From Planosporangium mesophilum (GTDB taxonomy: Bacteria; Actinomycetota; Actinomycetes; Mycobacteriales; Micromonosporaceae), in NCBI RefSeq assembly GCF_016863255.1, contig NZ_BOON01000016.1, positions 1 to 64,000 of the forward strand: a stretch of 64,000 nucleotides of DNA. Reading direction: 5' to 3'. Below are positions 21,497 through 34,280 of this stretch, piece after piece. The translations under genes were made by a program, and so were the position numbers. Each line of letters opens with the position of its first letter. Position 1 is the first letter of the stretch. The notes under the pieces are model-generated. The model ran no database searches, was not told where the DNA came from, and saw nothing but the letters and a program-made list of their open reading frames with translations.

Positions 21497-22336
21497 GTGA
21501 CGACCGCAGCCCTCATACCGCAGCCCCTGCCCGAACCGCCCGCCCCACCGGTACGCGATCGAGGCCTGCGCCGTGAACTGCTGATCGCGCTCGCCGTCGC
21601 CGGGGCGCTCGCCGCCCTCGGGCTGCCGCTCGGCCTGTTGTGGCGGGCCGTCTCACCCAGGGTCGAGTTCGTGATGACCGAGTCGGGGCCGACCACCCTC
21701 CAGGCGGAGCCGGAGGGCTTCATCGCCGGCGACGGCTGGTACGTGCTGATCACCTTCGTGGCCGGCCTGCTCGCCGCGGTCACGGTGTGGGCGGTGGTGC
21801 GCCACCGCCGGGGGCCGCTGATCCTGCTGGGGCTGGGCCTGGGCTGCGTCGCTGGTGCGGTGCTCACCGCGTGGCTGGGCCACCAGATCGGGTACGCGCA
21901 GTACCGGCAGTTGATCGCCCACGCCCCGGTCGGCACGCACATCCTGCGCCCGCCGTCGGTACGGTCGGGCAGCGTCGGCCTGTGGTACGGGTTCCTGCCG
22001 CGGGTACAGGGCGCCGTCCTGGTACAGGCGGTCGCGGCGGTCATGACCTACCTGATGCTGGCCGCGTTCCACGTCGAGCCCGACCTGCGTCAGCCGGAGG
22101 GGGTGCCGCCGCGCCAGCCGTTCGAGCCGATGGCCCCGCCGGTCCCGCCCGCAGGGCTGGCCTCGCCGGGGGAGCAGGCCGAGCCGGGGGAGCAGGCCGA
22201 GCCGGGGGAGCAGGCCGAGCCGGGGCAGCAGGCCGAGCGGGCCGAAACCGTCAGTTCGGGGCCGACCGGTTCGACAACTCCGCCAGCGTCGCCGGTACCG
22301 CCCGAATCTGATCCAGCAGCGCCACCTCGCGGCTGA
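21497..22336 (+). CDS. DUF2567-like membrane protein
   Basis: The 279-residue protein has a Pro-rich cytoplasmic N-tail and four hydrophobic segments (about residues 27-48, 76-97, 105-128 and 170-192). The extracytoplasmic loop contains GYAQYRQLIAHAPVGTHILRPPSVRSGSVG. The pattern recalls actinobacterial DUF2567 proteins from memory; the function is unknown. Four PGEQAE-type hexapeptide repeats sit near residues 224-247, and a Pro/Ser-rich tail overlaps the convergent Lon-N gene by 86 bases. GTG 21497 is preferred because of the leaderless promoter and the family-like start. Confidence 0.7.
   Translation: MTTAALIPQPLPEPPAPPVRDRGLRRELLIALAVAGALAALGLPLGLLWRAVSPRVEFVMTESGPTTLQAEPEGFIAGDGWYVLITFVAGLLAAVTVWAVVRHRRGPLILLGLGLGCVAGAVLTAWLGHQIGYAQYRQLIAHAPVGTHILRPPSVRSGSVGLWYGFLPRVQGAVLVQAVAAVMTYLMLAAFHVEPDLRQPEGVPPRQPFEPMAPPVPPAGLASPGEQAEPGEQAEPGEQAEPGQQAERAETVSSGPTGSTTPPASPVPPESDPAAPPRG
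22165..22240 (+). repeat. 18-bp coding tandem repeat (PGEQAE)
   Basis: Four in-frame copies of a GGGGAGCAGGCCGAGCCG-type unit in the C-terminal tail of the DUF2567-like gene. The last copy has one base changed (CAG for GAG). They are near-identical, which suggests recent slippage. Confidence 0.8.
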
Positions 22337-22961
22337 GCAGCTTGCGCTCGGCCCGCAGCCGGCTGACGGTGTCGGGCTCGGCGAGCAGGCTCTGGCGATC
22401 TTCCATGGTCAGTGAGGCGGTCGCCGCGACCAGATGCGACAGCACGTTGGGGTCGTCGGGCAACTGCTCGCCGGTCGAGGTCTCCCCGCGCAGCATCCGC
22501 AGGTACCGCTGGAAGACCTCGAGCACACCCGGGGCGAGGGCGTCGGCCAGGCCCGGCTCGCCCGCCGACTCGTCCAGCCACTCCACCCGGCCGTGGAGGT
22601 ACGGGCCGGCCGTGGTGTCCACGTCGACGATCCGGAAGCGGCGCCGGCCCACGGTCACGATGTCGAACCGGCCGTCGGGGTGCTCGGTGACCTGCCGCAC
22701 CTGGGCGCTGCAGCCCACCTCGTACAGGCTCAGCGAGGTGCTCGTGGTCAGCCCGTCGGACGACTCGCCGCCGGGCGTCGCGTGCTCGACCTCCCAGCCG
22801 CTGCGGATCGCGACGACGCCGAACTCGCGCGCCTCGTCGGCCGGCAGGGCCATGAGGTCGCGCATGAGCTTCCGGTAGCGTTCCTCGAAGATGTGCAGGG
22901 GCAGCACCAGACCCGGGAACAGGACGGTGCCGAGCGGGAACAGCGGTAGCGCCGCGGTCAC
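22251..22961 (-). CDS. Lon N-terminal-domain (LON substrate-binding) protein
   Basis: Stand-alone LON substrate-binding (PUA-like) domain protein of 236 residues with no protease or AAA part. It starts VTAALPLFPLGTVLFPGLVLPLHIFEERYR, the hallmark of the family. Other segments are EFGVVAI, VGCSAQVRQV, GRFDIVTVGRRRFRI, and a helical C-terminal half. A role in protein quality control is presumed, not shown. The GTG at 22961 is chosen because the conserved motif starts there. Its 3' end overlaps the convergent membrane gene by 86 bases. It diverges from hisD across 124 bases. Confidence 0.88.
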   Translation of the reverse strand: MTAALPLFPLGTVLFPGLVLPLHIFEERYRKLMRDLMALPADEAREFGVVAIRSGWEVEHATPGGESSDGLTTSTSLSLYEVGCSAQVRQVTEHPDGRFDIVTVGRRRFRIVDVDTTAGPYLHGRVEWLDESAGEPGLADALAPGVLEVFQRYLRMLRGETSTGEQLPDDPNVLSHLVAATASLTMEDRQSLLAEPDTVSRLRAERKLLSREVALLDQIRAVPATLAELSNRSAPN

Positions 22962-23072
22962 GCCGCTGAGCGTATCCGACGCCCGATGCCGCACCGGGGG
23001 CCCGTCCGGGCGGCGGGGTGCAGTGTAGGTCTCATCCGTTGGACGCAGCAGGTCCGCTTCGTGAGAGCCGCC

Positions 23073-23078
23073 TAGACT
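23073..23078 (+). promoter_or_regulatory. -10 box (TAGACT) of leaderless hisD operon
   Basis: TAGACT is followed by seven bases and then the hisD GTG at 23086. With the usual -10 to start-site distance, transcription begins at the start codon. No Shine-Dalgarno lies in front of hisD. Confidence 0.6.
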
Positions 23079-23085
23079 TCTCTAT

Positions 23086-26053
<2,968 letters not shown>

Positions 26054-26665
26054 GTGGCGCCGCGCGTCGTCGTCCTCGACTACGGCTCGGGCAACCTGCG
26101 GTCGGCCCAGCGGGCCCTGGAACGGGTCGGTGCCGCTGTCGTCGTGACCGACGATCTCTCCGCCGCCCGTGACGCGGACGGGCTCGTCGTGCCCGGCGTG
26201 GGCGCCTACGCCGCCTGCATGGCCGGCATCGAGGCGCTGGGCGCCGGCCCGGTGATCGCCGAGCGGGTCCGCGACGGCCGGCCGGTGCTCGGCATCTGCG
26301 TGGGGATGCAGGTGCTCTTCACCGCCGGTGAGGAGCACGGGGTGGTCACCAAGGGCCTCGGCCTGCTGCCCGGCGCGGTCACCCGGCTGTCCGCCCCGGT
26401 GGTACCGCACATGGGCTGGAACGCCGTCGACTGGCCCGCGTCTTCGCGTCTGAGCGCCGGCCTGGCGCCGGACACCCGGTTCTACTTCGTGCACTCGTAC
26501 GCCGCTCCCGCGCTTGTCGAGGGTGCGGCCGTCGCCACGGCTCAGCACGGCGCGCCGTTCGCCGCCGCGGTGGAGCAGGGTGTGTTGTCGGCCACCCAGT
26601 TCCACCCCGAAAAGTCCGGCGACGCCGGCGCCGCGCTGCTGGCCAACTGGGTCAACTCGCTATGA
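26054..26665 (+). CDS. hisH: imidazole glycerol phosphate synthase glutaminase HisH
   Basis: Class I glutamine amidotransferase subunit passing ammonia to HisF. The 203 residues start VVVLDYGSGNLRSAQRAL. The nucleophile Cys lies in VLGICVGMQVLF (about residue 82). The catalytic His-x-Glu is in ATQFHPEKSGDAG near the C-terminus. GTG 26054 directly follows the hisB TAG. The stop overlaps the next ATG (ATGA). Confidence 0.97.
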   Translation: MAPRVVVLDYGSGNLRSAQRALERVGAAVVVTDDLSAARDADGLVVPGVGAYAACMAGIEALGAGPVIAERVRDGRPVLGICVGMQVLFTAGEEHGVVTKGLGLLPGAVTRLSAPVVPHMGWNAVDWPASSRLSAGLAPDTRFYFVHSYAAPALVEGAAVATAQHGAPFAAAVEQGVLSATQFHPEKSGDAGAALLANWVNSL

Positions 26666-26979
26666 GTCGGGAGCGCGCCCTGCGGCGAGCGGCGCGCGAG
26701 GCCGAAGCCCACCAAGCGCGGGTACGGCGGGAGCGGGCGGCCCGCCGCCGCGCGGTGCTCACGCGCCTGCGCCCGGCACTGCCTCGCCGGCGCGGCTCCG
26801 GGCGCCTGCCGTCCCGGCTCAGTCGCGCCGAACGGGCGGGGATCACGGTCGGTGCGCTGGTGGCGGTAACGTTCGTCTGGCTGCTGGTGGACGGGCTGTC
26901 GACCCGCATCGCCTTGACCGCCCTGATCGCGCTCTGCGCGCCAATGCTGTTCGTGCTCACCCTGGACCGGAGGACCTGA
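26662..26979 (+). CDS. small membrane protein within the his operon
   Basis: The 105-residue protein is of unknown function. The N-terminal 60 residues are extremely Arg/Ala-rich ([19 protein letters not shown] and similar). Two adjacent membrane helices follow near residues 66-84 and 85-100. It is coupled on both sides: ATGA with hisH, and one base before the hisA GTG. I do not recognise a family. The conserved-looking helices suggest a real protein tethered to the membrane with an RNA- or phospholipid-binding basic tail, but that is inference. Confidence 0.7.
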   Translation: MSRERALRRAAREAEAHQARVRRERAARRRAVLTRLRPALPRRRGSGRLPSRLSRAERAGITVGALVAVTFVWLLVDGLSTRIALTALIALCAPMLFVLTLDRRT

Positions 26980-26980
26980 C

Positions 26981-27709
26981 GTGGCCCTGACCCTGCTGCC
27001 CGCCGTCGATGTGGCCGATGGCCAGGCCGTACGCCTGGTACAGGGCGCCGCCGGCAGCGAGACCGCCTACGGCGACCCGCTCGAGGCCGCCCTCGCGTGG
27101 CAGCGCGACGGCGCCGACTGGGTGCACCTGGTCGACCTGGACGCCGCGTTCGGGCGGGGCTCCAACGCCGACCTGCTGGCCGACGTGGTCAAGCGCCTGG
27201 ACTGCGCCGTCGAGCTCTCCGGCGGCATCCGCGACGACGAGTCGCTGAAGCGGGCGCTGGCGACCGGCGCGGCCCGGGTCAACCTCGGTACCGCCGCGCT
27301 GGAGAACCCGGACTGGACCGACCACGTCTGCGCCACGTACGGGGACCGGGTCGCGGTCGGGCTGGACGTGCGCGGGCACACCCTGGCCGCCCGGGGCTGG
27401 ACCAAGGAGGGCGGTGACCTGTTCGAGGTCCTCGACCGGCTGGACCGGGCCGGCTGCGCCCGGTACGTGGTGACCGACGTCCTGCGCGACGGCACCCTCA
27501 CCGGCCCTAACGTCACCCTGCTGCTGCAGGTGTGCGAGCGTACGCAGAAGCCGGTCGTCGCCAGCGGCGGCGTGTCCAAGCTCGATGACCTGCGTCAACT
27601 GGCCGCCCTGGAGCCGGCGGGCGTGGAGGGCGTGATCGTGGGCAAGGCGCTCTACGCCGGCGCGTTCACCGTCGCCGAGGCGCTGACGGCGCTGTCGGAG
27701 ATCCAGTGA
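26981..27709 (+). CDS. priA: phosphoribosyl isomerase HisA/PriA
   Basis: TIM-barrel ProFAR isomerase. In actinobacteria such as Streptomyces and Mycobacterium the homologue (PriA) also does the TrpF reaction. No separate trpF is seen with the trp genes in this window, which agrees with a bifunctional enzyme. The 242 residues start [68 protein letters not shown] and [12 protein letters not shown] carry the barrel motifs. The GTG follows one base after the upstream stop. Its stop overlaps a mini-ORF before hisF. Confidence 0.93.
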   Translation: MALTLLPAVDVADGQAVRLVQGAAGSETAYGDPLEAALAWQRDGADWVHLVDLDAAFGRGSNADLLADVVKRLDCAVELSGGIRDDESLKRALATGAARVNLGTAALENPDWTDHVCATYGDRVAVGLDVRGHTLAARGWTKEGGDLFEVLDRLDRAGCARYVVTDVLRDGTLTGPNVTLLLQVCERTQKPVVASGGVSKLDDLRQLAALEPAGVEGVIVGKALYAGAFTVAEALTALSEIQ

Positions 27710-27750
27710 GCGAGCGCAGCGCCGTCAACAGCGGTGGAGTGCCGGCATGA
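27706..27750 (+). CDS. 14-codon mini-ORF between hisA and hisF (half module)
   Basis: A GTG at 27706, overlapping the hisA stop as GTGA, opens [14 protein letters not shown] and ends in TGA at 27748-27750, overlapping the hisF ATG as ATGA. The start repeats the AGCGAGCGCAGC unit of the 27-codon modules at 4-87 and 42740-42823, but the second half differs. It probably keeps ribosomes moving from hisA to hisF. Confidence 0.35.
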   Translation: MSERSAVNSGGVPA

Positions 27751-28508
27751 GCGTCGCGGTGAGGGTGATCCCCTGCCTGGACGTGGACGCCGGGCGGGTG
27801 GTGAAGGGCGTACGCTTCGCCGACCTGCGCGACGCGGGGGACCCGGTCGAGCTCGCCGCCGCCTACGACGCGGCGGGCGCCGACGAACTGGTCTTCCTCG
27901 ACGTGACCGCGTCCGCCGACGAGCGGGCCACCATGCTCGACGTGGTGCGCCGTACCGCCGAGAGCGTGTTCATCCCGCTCACCGTCGGCGGCGGGGTGCG
28001 TTCGGTGGACAACGTCGACACCCTGCTGCGCGCGGGCGCCGACAAGGTGGGCGTCAACACGGCCGCGATCGCCCGGCCGGAGCTGATCGCCGAGATCGCC
28101 AACCGCTTCGGCCGGCAGGTCCTCACGCTGTCCCTGGACGTGCGCCGGTCACCGGCCACGCCCAGCGGGTTCGAGGTCACCACGCACGGCGGGCGTCGCG
28201 GTGCGGGGCTGGACGCGGTGGAGTGGGCGGCCCGGGCGGCGGAGCTGGGCGCGGGGGAGATCCTGCTCAACTCGATGGACCGCGACGGTACCAAGGACGG
28301 CTTCGACCTGCCGCTCATCACGCTGGTCCGGGAGGCCGTCGGCATCCCCGTGATCGCGTCCGGCGGCGCCGGCGCGGTCGAGCACTTCGCGCCGGCGGTG
28401 GGTGCCGGCGCGGACGCGGTCCTCGCCGCCAGCGTCTTCCACTTCGGACAGCTGTCGATCGGCCAGGTCAAGGACTCGTTGCGGGCCGCCGGTCACCCGG
28501 TACGCTGA
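27747..28508 (+). CDS. hisF: imidazole glycerol phosphate synthase cyclase HisF
   Basis: TIM-barrel cyclase making IGP and AICAR with ammonia from HisH. The 253 residues start [24 protein letters not shown]. The catalytic Asp lies in CLDVD (residue 12) and the second in [15 protein letters not shown] (about 177). VPIIASGG-type loops appear as [15 protein letters not shown]. It ends the his operon; hisG and hisE are absent here and hisI lies at 42381. Confidence 0.97.
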   Translation: MSVAVRVIPCLDVDAGRVVKGVRFADLRDAGDPVELAAAYDAAGADELVFLDVTASADERATMLDVVRRTAESVFIPLTVGGGVRSVDNVDTLLRAGADKVGVNTAAIARPELIAEIANRFGRQVLTLSLDVRRSPATPSGFEVTTHGGRRGAGLDAVEWAARAAELGAGEILLNSMDRDGTKDGFDLPLITLVREAVGIPVIASGGAGAVEHFAPAVGAGADAVLAASVFHFGQLSIGQVKDSLRAAGHPVR

Positions 28509-28616
28509 CTCCAGCCTTCCCGTGATCATGAGAAGCCGGAGATCCGCTCAGCCTGCCGTGTCGGTTGCCGATGAGGAGGGGAGCGCCAGCATCGCCGACA
28601 GCGGGAGGGCGGCGTC

Positions 28617-30068
28617 ATGCGTACGAGCGTCCCCGGCTGGGCGTGGTTCCTGGGCGTCGGTCTGCTGGTCGCCGCCCCCTACCCGTGGTTGGCCCCGGGG
28701 CTGCTCCAGCAGTGCTGGTACGACGGGATAGCGGTCGTCGGTACGGCCGCGATGGCGGTGGGTACGCGGCGCAACCGCCCCGAACAGCCGGCGGCGTGGT
28801 GGCTGCTGGTCGTCGGCCAGGGGGCGAATGTCGTCGGTGACGTGCTGTACTTCATGCTCCCCGACCGCCCGTCGCCGGCCCCGTACGACCTGCCGTACCT
28901 GCTCAGCTACTTCCTGGTGGCGTTCGGGCTGCTGCTCCTGTTGCGCCGCCGCAACCGCGGCGGCGACCGCGCGAACCTCGTCGACTCCCTGCTCGTCGCG
29001 ACCGCCTTCGCGCTGCTGACCTGGGTGTTCCTGATGAAGCCGGTGGTCGGCGACCGGTCGATGGCCCTGCCCGCGCAGCTCATCACGCTGTCGTACCCGA
29101 CCCTGGACCTGCTGCTGCTGGCCCTGCTGGCCTGGCTGCTGACCACGGACGGCGTGCGCAACGTCTCATTCGTGCTGGTCGCGGTCAACATGGCGGCCTT
29201 CCTCGGCGGTGACTACGTCTGGGCCTTCGCCGACCACGCCCTCTACAACCCGGGTAACCTGGGCAGCCGGTTGATCGACTGCACGTATCTGGTCGCCTAC
29301 CTCTGTTTCGGGGCCGGCGCGCTGCACCCGGGAATGGCCGAGATCGGGCGTCCGGTGGATCTGGACCGGGTCCGGCCGGTTTCAGTTCGGCGGCTGGTGC
29401 TGCTGGCCGGCGCCACGCTGATCGCGCCGGCGCTGCTGGCGTGGCAGGCGTACCGCGGTGGCGGGCGGGTACCCGACGCGTACCCGATCGTGCTGGGCTG
29501 TGTGACGATGTTCCTGCTCGTCGTCGCCCGCATGACGATGCTGGTGCGGCAGGTGCACGCGCAGGCCCGCGTCCTGGCCGACCAGGCCGACCGGCTGCGC
29601 GAGGTGGCCGAGCGGGACCCGCTGACCGGGCTGCCCAACCGCCGGGCCTGGAACGCCGAGCTGCCGTCGGCGCTGCGGCGGGCCGCGCGTGACGCTGCTC
29701 CGCTGTCCCTCGCGGTCCTGGATCTCGACCACTTCAAGGCGTTCAACGACACGTACGGGCACCAGGCGGGCGACCGCCTGCTCGAGGAGACCGCTGCGAC
29801 GTGGGTGGCGAACCTGCGCGCGGTGGACCTCGTGGCCCGCTACGGCGGAGAGGAGTTCGTCGCGCTGCTGCCCGGGGCCACCGAAGCCGAGGCGGTCGCG
29901 CTGCTCGACCGGCTGCGCCCGCTCACCCCCATGGGGTGCACGTTCTCGGCCGGCGTGGCGACCTGGAACGGGTTGGAAAGTGCCGACGAGCTGGTGGCCC
30001 GCGCCGACCGTGCGATGTACCGAGCCAAGGACGCCGGCCGGAACCGGGTCGAGGCCGCACTCACATGA
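28617..30068 (+). CDS. membrane diguanylate cyclase (GGDEF domain)
   Basis: The first 300 residues hold about nine to ten hydrophobic helices. A short signalling helix (MLVRQVHAQARVLADQADRLREVAERDPLTGLPNRR) leads into a complete GGDEF domain. DLDHFKAFNDTYGHQAGDRLL binds metal and GTP, and the active-site loop is GGEEF at residues 410-414. RAVD at 401-404 stands five residues before the loop, the inhibitory I-site RxxD, so product feedback is likely intact. The protein should make c-di-GMP. The sensor type of the membrane part is unknown. GGAGGG precedes the ATG at 28617. The 108 bases between hisF and this gene show no clear terminator. Confidence 0.93.
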   Translation: MRTSVPGWAWFLGVGLLVAAPYPWLAPGLLQQCWYDGIAVVGTAAMAVGTRRNRPEQPAAWWLLVVGQGANVVGDVLYFMLPDRPSPAPYDLPYLLSYFLVAFGLLLLLRRRNRGGDRANLVDSLLVATAFALLTWVFLMKPVVGDRSMALPAQLITLSYPTLDLLLLALLAWLLTTDGVRNVSFVLVAVNMAAFLGGDYVWAFADHALYNPGNLGSRLIDCTYLVAYLCFGAGALHPGMAEIGRPVDLDRVRPVSVRRLVLLAGATLIAPALLAWQAYRGGGRVPDAYPIVLGCVTMFLLVVARMTMLVRQVHAQARVLADQADRLREVAERDPLTGLPNRRAWNAELPSALRRAARDAAPLSLAVLDLDHFKAFNDTYGHQAGDRLLEETAATWVANLRAVDLVARYGGEEFVALLPGATEAEAVALLDRLRPLTPMGCTFSAGVATWNGLESADELVARADRAMYRAKDAGRNRVEAALT

Positions 30069-30114
30069 TCACGGAAATTTCCGTGCTCCAGGACGGAAAA
30101 GTCTCCGTGATCAT
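30065..30114. terminator. convergent inverted repeat with TGATCA arms
   Basis: ATGATCACGGA (30065-30075) pairs with TCCGTGATCAT (30104-30114). Inner stems are also possible: the palindrome CACGGAAATTTCCGTG (30070-30085), or TTTCCGT/ACGGAAA. The stop codon of the cyclase lies inside the left arm. It separates two convergent genes, so a bidirectional terminator is likely. Confidence 0.65.
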
Positions 30115-30127
30115 GGGCCGGGGCGGG

Positions 30128-30787
30128 CTATGCGGCCAGGGGCTCGGCGGGCGCCGGGGCCACGGCCGGTGAGCGTACCGAGAACAGCGGGATGAACACG
30201 TGGGCCAGCGGGCCGATCGACACCGCGTACAGCAGCGTCGCCCAGCCGACCTGACCGCCCAGCAGGAAGCCCGCGGTGAGCACGGTCACCTCGATGGTCG
30301 TGCGTACCAGGCGGATCGAGCGACCGCTGCGAGCCACGTACCCGGTCATCAGCCCGTCGCGCGGGCCCGGGCCGAGCCGCGCGCCGATGTACAGGCCGGT
30401 GGCGATCCCGTTCAGCACGATCCCGCCGATCAGGAAGGCCCACTGGGCGGCGACGGCGCGGGGCGTGGGCAGCAGCGCCACCGCGGGGTCGACGACCAGC
30501 CCGACCACGATCGCGTTGCTGATCGTGCCGATGCCGGGGCGCTGGCGCAGCGGGATCCACAGCAGCAGGACAGCGACGCCGACCAGGATGACGATGACGC
30601 CGAAGCGCAGCCCGGTCAGCTTGGACAGTCCCTGGTGGAACACGTCCCACGGGTCCAGGCCGAGCCCCGCCTGGATCATGAGCGCCATGCTGACCCCGTA
30701 ACAGACCAATCCGACGTACAACTGGACGAGACGTCGCGCGGTCTGGTGGCGTAGTGGCATTGGTACGGGGTTGCTGGTGGCGCTCAT
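30128..30787 (-). CDS. YczE-family membrane protein
   Basis: The 219-residue protein has five to six membrane helices. LVCYGVSMALMIQAGLGLDPWDVFHQG near the N-terminus and ARLGPGPRDGLMTGYVARSGRSIRLVRTTIE in the middle are typical of the YczE/YitT-like family. The transport or sensing role is unknown. It is transcribed divergently from a MocR-type regulator, a pairing (YczR/YczE) known from comparative genomics. ATG 30787 is preferred to an upstream TTG because a -10-like CAGAGT sits seven bases before it. Confidence 0.85.
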   Translation of the reverse strand: MSATSNPVPMPLRHQTARRLVQLYVGLVCYGVSMALMIQAGLGLDPWDVFHQGLSKLTGLRFGVIVILVGVAVLLLWIPLRQRPGIGTISNAIVVGLVVDPAVALLPTPRAVAAQWAFLIGGIVLNGIATGLYIGARLGPGPRDGLMTGYVARSGRSIRLVRTTIEVTVLTAGFLLGGQVGWATLLYAVSIGPLAHVFIPLFSVRSPAVAPAPAEPLAA

Positions 30788-30794
30788 ACATGCC

Positions 30795-30834
30795 ACTCTG
30801 AAGGCCAATCGGAGTTGTTGATATAGCCAATTGG
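30795..30834. promoter_or_regulatory. YczR/YczE divergent promoter with direct repeats
   Basis: Two near-identical direct repeats, GCCAATCGG (30804-30812) and GCCAATTGG (30826-30834), are offset by 22 bases, two helical turns. A minus-strand -10-like CAGAGT is at 30795-30800 and a plus-strand TATAGC at 30823. MocR regulators characteristically bind direct repeats, so this is the probable operator for the adjacent regulator. Confidence 0.55.
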
Positions 30835-30840
30835 GGGCGA

Positions 30841-32298
30841 GTGGCCTTGGCGGGCAGTGTTCGTGGCTCTCAGCTCACCCGACTCCTGGGCGACTGGCAG
30901 GGGCCCGGTCGGCGTCGGTCGGGTCCGGAGTACGCCCAACTGGCCGGTGCGGTCCGGAGCCTGCTCACCGACGGTCGCCTCGCGCTGGGCGTACGACTGC
31001 CGGCCGAGCGCGAACTGGCCCAGGCGCTGGGCCTGAGCCGTACCACCGTGACCGCCGCGTACCGGACCCTGCGCGAGTCGGGCCACCTCACCAGCCGGCG
31101 GGGCGCCGGCAGTTGGACCGCGCTGCCGGGCGGGCACCGGGTCGGTACCTCGGGGCTGTGGGCGCCGATCGAGGACGACGAGATCATCGATCTCGGACAG
31201 GCCGCGCTGCCTGCCCCGCCGGAGCTGACCGACGCGGTCGCGGCGGCGGCCGAGGACCTGCCCGCCTACCTCACCAGCGCCGGGTACCACCCGATGGGGC
31301 TGCCCGTGCTGCGGGAGGCCGTCGCCGCCGACTTCAGCCGGCGAGGCCTGCCCACCCTGGCCGACCAAATCATGATCACCGGCGGCGCACAGCACGCACT
31401 CGACCTGATACTGCGGCTGCTCGTCGCGCCGGGCCAGCGGACCCTGCTGGAGACGCCGACGTACCCGAACGCCCTCACCGCGGTGCTCGCCAGCCGGGCC
31501 CGGGTCGTCGGGTACGCGCTGGGCGACGCCGGCTGGGACGGCGACCTGCTGCTGAGTACCGTCCGGGACGCCCGGGCGCGGCTGGCGTACCTGATCCCGG
31601 ACTACCACAACCCGACCGGTCACCTGATGGAGACCGCGCTGCGGGAGCGGCTGCCCGCGGCGGCGCACGCGGTCGGCACGGATGTCGTCGTCGACGAGAC
31701 CTTCGCTGATCTGCGCCTGGACGGCCCGGAACTGCCGCCGTCGGTCGCCACGTTCGACCGCGCGGCCCGCGTCCTCACGGTCGGCGGCATGAGCAAGCCG
31801 TACTGGGGCGGCCTGCGCATCGGCTGGGTACGGGCCGCCACCTCGATCACCGCCCGGCTGGCCGCCGCCCGCGTCGCGGTCGACATGTCCTCGCCGGTGC
31901 TCGAGCAGCTCGTCGCCGCCCACCTGCTCGGCGCGCGGGAGCAGGTGCTCGCGGCGCGCCGGGCGCAGCTCACCGCCCGCCGGGACACCCTGGTCGCCGC
32001 GTTGCGGGCGCGCCTGCCCGAATGGCGGTTCGTGGTACCGCACGGCGGCCTGAGCCTGTGGGTGGAGCTGGACGCGCCGGTGTCCAGCGTGCTCGCCCGT
32101 ACCGTGGAGGAGCTGGGCGTGCGGGTGGCGGCGGGGCCGCGGTTCGGCGCCGACGGCACGATGGAGCGGTTCCTGCGGCTGCCGTACACCCGGCCCGAGG
32201 CCGATCTCGTCGAGGCGGTCGAGCGGCTCGCGCAGGCCCGCGAGAGCGTGGACCGGGTGCCGGTACGTCCGCTGCGCGCCCCCGCGATCGTGGCCTGA
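30841..32298 (+). CDS. MocR-type regulator (GntR HTH + aminotransferase domain), YczR-like
   Basis: The 485 residues hold an N-terminal GntR winged helix (YAQLAGAVRSLLTDGRLALGVRLPAERELA, then LGLSRTTVTAAYRTLRESG) and a fold-type I aminotransferase-like effector domain. The latter has TGGAQHALDLI, IPDYHNPTG, and the PLP lysine segment GGMSKPYWGGLRIGW (about residue 320). MocR proteins sense PLP or PLP adducts and bind direct repeats. The divergent yczE gene identifies the likely target and the YczR subgroup. The GTG at 30841 is preceded by TTGGGGGCG. Confidence 0.9.
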   Translation: MALAGSVRGSQLTRLLGDWQGPGRRRSGPEYAQLAGAVRSLLTDGRLALGVRLPAERELAQALGLSRTTVTAAYRTLRESGHLTSRRGAGSWTALPGGHRVGTSGLWAPIEDDEIIDLGQAALPAPPELTDAVAAAAEDLPAYLTSAGYHPMGLPVLREAVAADFSRRGLPTLADQIMITGGAQHALDLILRLLVAPGQRTLLETPTYPNALTAVLASRARVVGYALGDAGWDGDLLLSTVRDARARLAYLIPDYHNPTGHLMETALRERLPAAAHAVGTDVVVDETFADLRLDGPELPPSVATFDRAARVLTVGGMSKPYWGGLRIGWVRAATSITARLAAARVAVDMSSPVLEQLVAAHLLGAREQVLAARRAQLTARRDTLVAALRARLPEWRFVVPHGGLSLWVELDAPVSSVLARTVEELGVRVAAGPRFGADGTMERFLRLPYTRPEADLVEAVERLAQARESVDRVPVRPLRAPAIVA

Positions 32299-32304
32299 AA
32301 CGAC

Positions 32305-32344
32305 TTTCCGGCGGTCGTGGCCTTCAGGCCACGACCGCCGGAAA
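32305..32344. terminator. perfect 19-bp hairpin between convergent genes
   Basis: The arms TTTCCGGCGGTCGTGGCCT and AGGCCACGACCGCCGGAAA are perfectly complementary around a TC turn. They lie six bases after the regulator stop and 14 before the acyl-CoA ligase stop. T and A runs flank both ends, suiting termination in both directions. Confidence 0.85.
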
Positions 32345-32357
32345 AGTGCGAGGAGCT

Positions 32358-34184
<1,827 letters not shown>

Positions 34185-34280
34185 GGAGGGCCTCCACGGG
34201 GTCTGCGCGTGATGGGGGTCACGGTCAGTGTTACCGCAGAGTAATTTCCCATCCCCGTTGTCGGCTAGTCCCGTCTCTCC

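Noticed and set aside
30111-30830. A 239-codon minus-strand frame over yczE
   Set aside because: Gly/Arg/Pro-rich frame-shifted reading; the real product in the adjacent frame has clear membrane helices and family motifs.
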